In this document: positions 5,427-12,304 of the stretch, piece by piece
Layout: the number at the start of each line of letters is the position of its first letter
How positions within the stretch are numbered: the stretch's first letter is position 1
NCBI GenBank assembly: GCA_910587745.1
Contig: CAJUNE010000033.1
Coordinates: forward strand, 1 to 12,304
DNA: 12,304 nucleotides
Direction: 5' to 3'
DNA from: an uncultured Bacilli bacterium
Lineage (GTDB): Bacteria; Bacillota_I; Bacilli_A; RF39; UBA660
Translations under genes and position numbers: made by a program
Notes under the pieces: generated by a model
Seen by the model: only the letters and a program-made list of their open reading frames with translations
Database searches by the model: none
Told to the model about the DNA's origin: nothing

Positions 5427-8318
5427 TTAAGAAGCTTTTCTAGCTCTAGAATTAGCACTTTCTATAGATAGCTTTCTATCTAAGCTAGCTAAAAGTCTAA
5501 AAACATGATTCTTATCTTGACCTTTCATAAAATCTCTTTCTGATAGTCCAACAGCAGAAATTATTGCATTTCTTACATTCATTGAAATCACATTTGAATG
5601 CTTTCTTAAAAATTCTTTTGCTGATGATTTTGTAAGTGAAGAAAAATGAAACAAATTAGAATATGTATTTTTTAATAACAAGAAAGTTAAATCTTCACTC
5701 ATCTTCAAATTAACACCAATTTTTTTATTAAAGAAAGAAACAAACATTTTTAATTCATTAGGACTCAAATTTTCTTTATTTACTGAATAATAAGCTTTAA
5801 CATCCTCTAAAGTAAAAGATTTTTCTCTTTTAATACCCATTCTATACTTTAATATACTTAAAATCAAACTTCTAATAATATTTAAAATTGTATTTTCTTT
5901 TAAATCTAAATTCAATTGATCCTTTATATCCCTTAAAGAAAGTTTATCTAATGAATTAATACCTGCATATAATTCAAAAATTCTTTTAGCTAGAGCTTTA
6001 TTACCATAAAAAGGTAAATCATCCTTATCAATAACTTCAAAATAATAATCAAAATTAAACATTCTTGATGTATCGCCAGCAATAATATTATTAAGTTGAA
6101 TTTTAATTCTATACATGCTCTTTTTTATTTTATCAAGTGATACATTATATTTAAGAGCAATTTCTTTATAACTTAAATCTAAATCATAATAATCTTTAAT
6201 AAGGTTTCTTTCATTAGAAGTAAAATATTGTAAATTCGGCAAAATATCTTCTTCATAAGAAATAACTCCTTCTTTTTCTCCTAATAAATATTTACTTATA
6301 TTAATAATAGCCATTTGATATTTTCTTTTTATTCCCTTTTCATTTACGCCAAATATTTCTGTTAAGTCTTTACTAGTTTTAAGCGGATAGTCATTAAGCT
6401 CTAATAAATAACATATTATATCCCTATCTTCTGAGGAAATAGGCAAATGAGGATCATTAATTAAATTTGCTAGTTTTTCTCTACTAATATAAATAAATTC
6501 TGGTGATAAATCACCTATTTTTCTTCTTTTAATTTTATCTAAAATACTGGAAACCTTTTTACTAACATCACCACTAATGCCTAAATTTGTTTTAATATCT
6601 TTACTAGTTAATTTTTGTCCTTCAAAATTATATTTTGATTTTATTCCATAATAATAGCTAATAATAGTTTTCTCAAGCTCTGATAAAACACTATCAGTAA
6701 TATGTCTATTTATTTCTTCTTCTATTTCTAACATATCCAATTGAACATTTTTTAATTCATTTTGAGTATAATTATGATTAAAATCTCCTACAATCCTATT
6801 AACTCGAGCAAGTTCAAGACTTAATAAATCTGCTATCTCATCATTAGCTAAAAAATCCAAATACTTTAAACGAATTATATTCTCTATTAATGCTTCACAT
6901 TTTTTAGAATTAAAATATTCATCTAAATCTTGTTTTGTATATTTTATTGGTTTATCAATACCAAATCTATAAGTATCTATTTTTTGTAATCCTCTAGACA
7001 CAATGGCAGCTATGTCTCTAGTTGTTTTATTACGTTCTTCAGCAATATCTTCATATGACATACCATCAATTACAAATAATTTTAATATATCTCTAGCTTC
7101 ATCATTTAATTCATATCTTTTGTTAGTAATATAAGGACTATATACATTTCTATCTACTTTTATACCTTCAGATAAATTATATAACAAAGAAACACATTTT
7201 TTTCTAATTTCAAAAATTCTACTACGCATTTCTTCAGAACTAATATCATAAGACTCACATAATTGTTGTATAGATAAAGCTTTACCGTTAACACCATAAT
7301 ACAAATCTAAGAGCGTCATGTCTATATTTGGCAGTTGAGTTCTAACTTTTAAATATTGTTCCTTAGTTAAAGTATAAGAAAATAATTCATCAACTCCAAA
7401 ATACAATCTTTCTAATTTATTAATTAATTCTTTATGCTTTCTATAAACTTTACTATTAGGGAATTGTTTAAAAAACTCTTCTTTTTCAAGAATACTAAAA
7501 ACATAACTTTCTAAATACATTTGTTGTTCCAAACTAAACTCTTCTTTTTTAGCTAAATAAACTTCTTTTAAGAGATCCAAACTCAAAGAAGTATTTTTCT
7601 TTTTGTAGCCAAATAACATTAAATTTATTTCTTTTAAAGCGCCATACATATTACAATGTTTAGAATTAGAGACACCAAAATATCGTTCTAATAAATTAAC
7701 ACTATTATAAGATAGTTCATAAAAATCATCACCAAAAAGATCTCTAATTTGTTCAAAAGACATATTAGAATATTTTTCACTAATCAAAGAATAATCTGGA
7801 GTATTATTATTTCCTAACATTTTAATACCCATACTATATTCCTTATTTAAATAATTAATAAATTCACCTTTAGATAAATCAGATACATCTAATAATTCAA
7901 GTAACGCATTAAAGCTAGATAAATTTTCTTTTAATGCATCATAAACTTCATCCATAAATGAAATATCCAAATGCTCAAACTCATAAACGAAAGAACCTAA
8001 TAGTCTCTTTTTATTTTTATATTGATGATTTAATTTAATTAATAAATTATTAAAAAGTCTAAACTTCCTATTCTTAAGTTCAAATCTAATCTGTTTTCTT
8101 ATAGCTTGATTTAATCTAAAACTTATTTCACATAAAAATAGTGATGGTTCTACACCCTCTTGAATCAATTTTTCTGCAATTCTAACAATTACATCTTCCC
8201 AAGCTTTTGACATAATCATTAAATAATCATATCTAATTTTAGAATATGTATGAAAAACCAATTCAATATCATCGTATATATCAGGCAAAATAGCCTTTAA
8301 TTCCTCAATTCTTCTCAT
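5427..8318 (-). CDS. Large protein of tandem sigma-70 region-4-like helix-turn-helix units, function unknown
   Basis: I do not recognise a named family for this 963-residue soluble protein. From about residue 334 it is a row of units resembling sigma-70 region 4: a helix ending in a YYG-like turn, a second helix after LS or MS, and a recognition-type helix rich in Lys/Arg. Clear units lie at 334-382, 405-454, 475-513, 547-602, 629-680, 701-748 and 776-829; weaker ones at about 207-240, 266-309 and 851-930. The cores recur every 70-82 residues. Joining segments also repeat, for example YTLTKEQYLK (315-324), YTKQDLDEYF (460-469) and FTLEDVKAYY (835-844). The N-terminal 39-85 (WEDV, then LIQEG, then QAIRKQIR) faintly recalls sigma region 2. 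No enzyme motif, signal peptide or membrane segment is visible. A DNA-binding regulator or chromatin-like protein is plausible but unproven. Start: AGAGGGG lies 5 nt before the ATG. Confidence 0.7.
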   Translation of the reverse strand: MRRIEELKAILPDIYDDIELVFHTYSKIRYDYLMIMSKAWEDVIVRIAEKLIQEGVEPSLFLCEISFRLNQAIRKQIRFELKNRKFRLFNNLLIKLNHQYKNKKRLLGSFVYEFEHLDISFMDEVYDALKENLSSFNALLELLDVSDLSKGEFINYLNKEYSMGIKMLGNNNTPDYSLISEKYSNMSFEQIRDLFGDDFYELSYNSVNLLERYFGVSNSKHCNMYGALKEINLMLFGYKKKNTSLSLDLLKEVYLAKKEEFSLEQQMYLESYVFSILEKEEFFKQFPNSKVYRKHKELINKLERLYFGVDELFSYTLTKEQYLKVRTQLPNIDMTLLDLYYGVNGKALSIQQLCESYDISSEEMRSRIFEIRKKCVSLLYNLSEGIKVDRNVYSPYITNKRYELNDEARDILKLFVIDGMSYEDIAEERNKTTRDIAAIVSRGLQKIDTYRFGIDKPIKYTKQDLDEYFNSKKCEALIENIIRLKYLDFLANDEIADLLSLELARVNRIVGDFNHNYTQNELKNVQLDMLEIEEEINRHITDSVLSELEKTIISYYYGIKSKYNFEGQKLTSKDIKTNLGISGDVSKKVSSILDKIKRRKIGDLSPEFIYISREKLANLINDPHLPISSEDRDIICYLLELNDYPLKTSKDLTEIFGVNEKGIKRKYQMAIINISKYLLGEKEGVISYEEDILPNLQYFTSNERNLIKDYYDLDLSYKEIALKYNVSLDKIKKSMYRIKIQLNNIIAGDTSRMFNFDYYFEVIDKDDLPFYGNKALAKRIFELYAGINSLDKLSLRDIKDQLNLDLKENTILNIIRSLILSILKYRMGIKREKSFTLEDVKAYYSVNKENLSPNELKMFVSFFNKKIGVNLKMSEDLTFLLLKNTYSNLFHFSSLTKSSAKEFLRKHSNVISMNVRNAIISAVGLSERDFMKGQDKNHVFRLLASLDRKLSIESANSRARKAS

Positions 8319-8341
8319 AAAAACCCCTCTTTTAGCGCAAT

Positions 8342-8370
8342 ACTATATCATAAAACCTCAAATTTGTCAA
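8342..8370 (-). promoter_or_regulatory. Strong sigma-A promoter of the multi-HTH gene
   Basis: On the minus strand, a perfect TTGACA (8365-8370) is followed after 17 nt by TATAGT (8342-8347, 5 of 6), preceded by TGA, which makes an extended -10. The predicted start is near 8335, leaving a leader of about 17 nt that contains the AGAGGGG site. Confidence 0.8.
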
Positions 8371-8400
8371 AAACATATACAGCAAAAAACAAATAAACAT

Positions 8401-8429
8401 TTGACAAACAAATATGCGCTTGTTATAAT
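8401..8429 (+). promoter_or_regulatory. uvrA: Consensus sigma-A promoter of uvrA
   Basis: A perfect TTGACA (8401-8406) and a perfect TATAAT (8424-8429) are separated by the ideal 17 nt. The predicted start lies near 8436, giving a leader of about 55 nt. Only about 30 bp separate its -35 from the -35 of the divergent multi-HTH gene. Confidence 0.9.
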
Positions 8430-8448
8430 AAACATATTCTTTAGTGTA

Positions 8449-8480
8449 AAACTAATAAAAAAAGACAAACTAATAAAAAA
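8449..8480 (+). repeat. 14-bp direct repeat in the uvrA leader
   Basis: AAACTAATAAAAAA occurs twice, at 8449-8462 and 8467-8480, 18 bp apart. The second copy runs into the AAAGGAG ribosome binding site (8478-8484), which lies 7 nt before the uvrA ATG. The repeat is A-rich, so slippage is a sufficient explanation, but its position would allow it to affect translation. Confidence 0.6.
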
Positions 8481-8491
8481 GGAGTAGTAAA

Positions 8492-11296
<2,805 letters not shown>

Positions 11297-11359
11297 AATA
11301 AAAGAGTTTCATATGTTTAAGAAGTTAGTTAATACTATACGATGTTGTCAATCTTTGCA

Positions 11360-11365
11360 TATAAT
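11360..11365 (+). promoter_or_regulatory. Possible -10 box for the cysteine synthase gene
   Basis: A perfect TATAAT lies 20 bp before the ATG in the 89-bp gap after uvrA. No acceptable -35 is found at 16-18 nt upstream; the nearby TTGTCA (11345-11350) is only 9 nt away. With no terminator after uvrA, the gene may instead be read from the uvrA promoter. If real, this promoter gives a leader of about 14 nt that starts at the AGAAGGA site. Confidence 0.3.
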
Positions 11366-11385
11366 AAATAGAAAGAAGGATAACT

Positions 11386-12304
11386 ATGGATATAGAAAAT
11401 TTAATAGGAAATACTCCTATAATTGAAATAAAAGTAAAATATCAAGAAAGAATAATAAATGTTTATGCTAAATTAGAATATTACAATTATACTGGAAGCA
11501 TAAAAGACCGTTTAGCTTATCATATAATAAAAGAATCATATAAAGATGGCAGTTTAAAAAAATGTCAGCCTATAATAGAAGCTACTAGCGGAAATACAGG
11601 AATATCATTTGCCAGTTTAGGTGCTTATTTTGGTCATGAAGTTCACATTTTTATGCCAGATTGGGCTAGCCAAGAACGTGTAGCTATAATGAAACTTTAT
11701 GGAGCTAAAGTATATTTAGTTTCCAAAGAAGACGGAGGCTTTAAAGAAGCTATTAAACGAGCTGATGAGTTAGCTAAAGAAATTAATGGATTCAGACCTA
11801 ATCAATTTGATAACATTAAAAATATTGAAGCTCATTATAATACTACAGGATTAGAAATTATAAATAGCGTTTCTAAAATAGATAGTTTTGTAAGTGGTAT
11901 TGGTACAGGTGGCACTTTAATAGGTATAGGAAAAAGAATTAAAGAAACAAATAAAAATGCGAAAGTAATCGCTTTAGAGCCTTTACAAATGCCAATAATG
12001 AGTCAAAATATCACCACTGGCACTCATCGTATTGAAGGTATAGGTGATGACTTCATACCAAGTATTGTTGATAAAAGTTTAATTGACGAAATAATAACTA
12101 TCGATGATGAAGATGCTATAAATATGTCAAGAATACTAGCTAAAAATTTTGGTTTAGGTGTAGGAATATCTAGTGGCGCAAATCTTCTAGCCAGTATTTT
12201 AACAGCTAAAGACAATGACAATGTAGTTACTGTATTCACAGATGATTTCAAAAAATATTTAACAACAGATTTAATTAAAGATATAAATAATAATAGCAAT
12301 TTAA
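11386..12304 (+). CDS. Cysteine synthase-family PLP enzyme (3' end cut by the window)
   Basis: A fold-type II PLP enzyme of the cysteine synthase/cystathionine beta-synthase family. Cysteine synthases make L-cysteine from O-acetylserine (or O-phosphoserine) and sulfide. Visible marks are TGSIKDR (36-42) with the Schiff-base K40, the substrate loop TSGNTG (67-72), the phosphate-binding GTGGT (173-177), LEP (197-199), GIGDDFIP (218-225) and GISSGA (260-265), where S263 should contact the PLP ring nitrogen. The usual NPGG before SxKDR is NYTG, and the usual PDSGERYLST near the C-terminus is TDDFKKYLTT, so it belongs to a divergent subgroup and the exact substrate is uncertain. It reads 306 codons to the edge with no stop, close to full family length. 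AGAAGGA lies 5 nt before the ATG. No cysE is adjacent. Confidence 0.88.
   Translation, partial: MDIENLIGNTPIIEIKVKYQERIINVYAKLEYYNYTGSIKDRLAYHIIKESYKDGSLKKCQPIIEATSGNTGISFASLGAYFGHEVHIFMPDWASQERVAIMKLYGAKVYLVSKEDGGFKEAIKRADELAKEINGFRPNQFDNIKNIEAHYNTTGLEIINSVSKIDSFVSGIGTGGTLIGIGKRIKETNKNAKVIALEPLQMPIMSQNITTGTHRIEGIGDDFIPSIVDKSLIDEIITIDDEDAINMSRILAKNFGLGVGISSGANLLASILTAKDNDNVVTVFTDDFKKYLTTDLIKDINNNSNL

Noticed and set aside
8430..8441. Possible LexA (SOS) box at the uvrA transcription start
   Set aside because: Only one half resembles the Bacillus box (AACATAT); the second half reads TCTT instead of GTTC, so the dyad is missing.
11345..11365. TTGTCA plus TATAAT as a promoter for the cysteine synthase gene
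   Set aside because: The two boxes are only 9 nt apart, too close for sigma-A; only the -10 box is kept, with low confidence.
11297..11385. T-box or S-box riboswitch before the cysteine synthase gene
   Set aside because: The gap is 89 bp, too short for either, and no terminator/antiterminator hairpin or T-box core is visible.
12024..12299. Minus-strand frame of 91 codons at the right edge
   Set aside because: It is the complement of the cysteine synthase gene, whose conserved motifs are on the plus strand.

Overview
The window is strongly AT-rich, has Bacillus-type ribosome binding sites (GGAGG-like, 5-8 nt before ATG) and near-consensus sigma-A promoters. It carries the Bacillota gene order tsaE-tsaB-rimI-tsaD. 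Tryptophan is read from TGG, and all eight complete genes stop with TAA or TAG, so the standard bacterial code fits; TGA is never seen as a sense codon. My best guess is an uncultured low-GC Bacillota, probably a gut-type member of the Bacilli near the Erysipelotrichales/RF39/Mollicutes side. That placement is inference from composition and gene style only.

Layout. (1) Positions 1-2553, minus strand: tsaE, tsaB, rimI and tsaD. These make parts of the tRNA t6A37 modification machinery plus a ribosomal-protein-type N-acetyltransferase. The last three genes overlap or nearly touch, and a clear intrinsic terminator follows tsaD at the left edge. (2) Positions 2554-5426: a 67-residue ribbon-helix-helix protein on the plus strand, a shared bidirectional terminator, and on the minus strand a 777-residue membrane-anchored surface protein with three BIG2 (Ig-like) domains. 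A perfect 17-bp palindrome sits across the -10 box of the surface protein's promoter. (3) Positions 5427-8318, minus strand: a 963-residue protein I cannot assign to a named family. It looks like a tandem array of at least seven degenerate sigma-70 region-4-like helix-turn-helix units with a period of about 70-82 residues. (4) Positions 8319-8491: a compact divergent promoter region with two near-perfect promoters back to back. (5) Positions 8492-11296, plus strand: uvrA, for nucleotide excision repair. (6) Position 11386 to the right edge, plus strand: a cysteine-synthase-family PLP enzyme whose stop codon lies just outside the window.

How it fits together: the two flanks (t6A operon and uvrA/cysteine synthase) are housekeeping. 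The middle holds three genes that look lineage-specific: a small DNA-binding protein, a surface protein with an operator-like palindrome, and the large multi-HTH protein. The multi-HTH protein is the best candidate for something undescribed. No mobile element, CRISPR array, tRNA or rRNA was seen.
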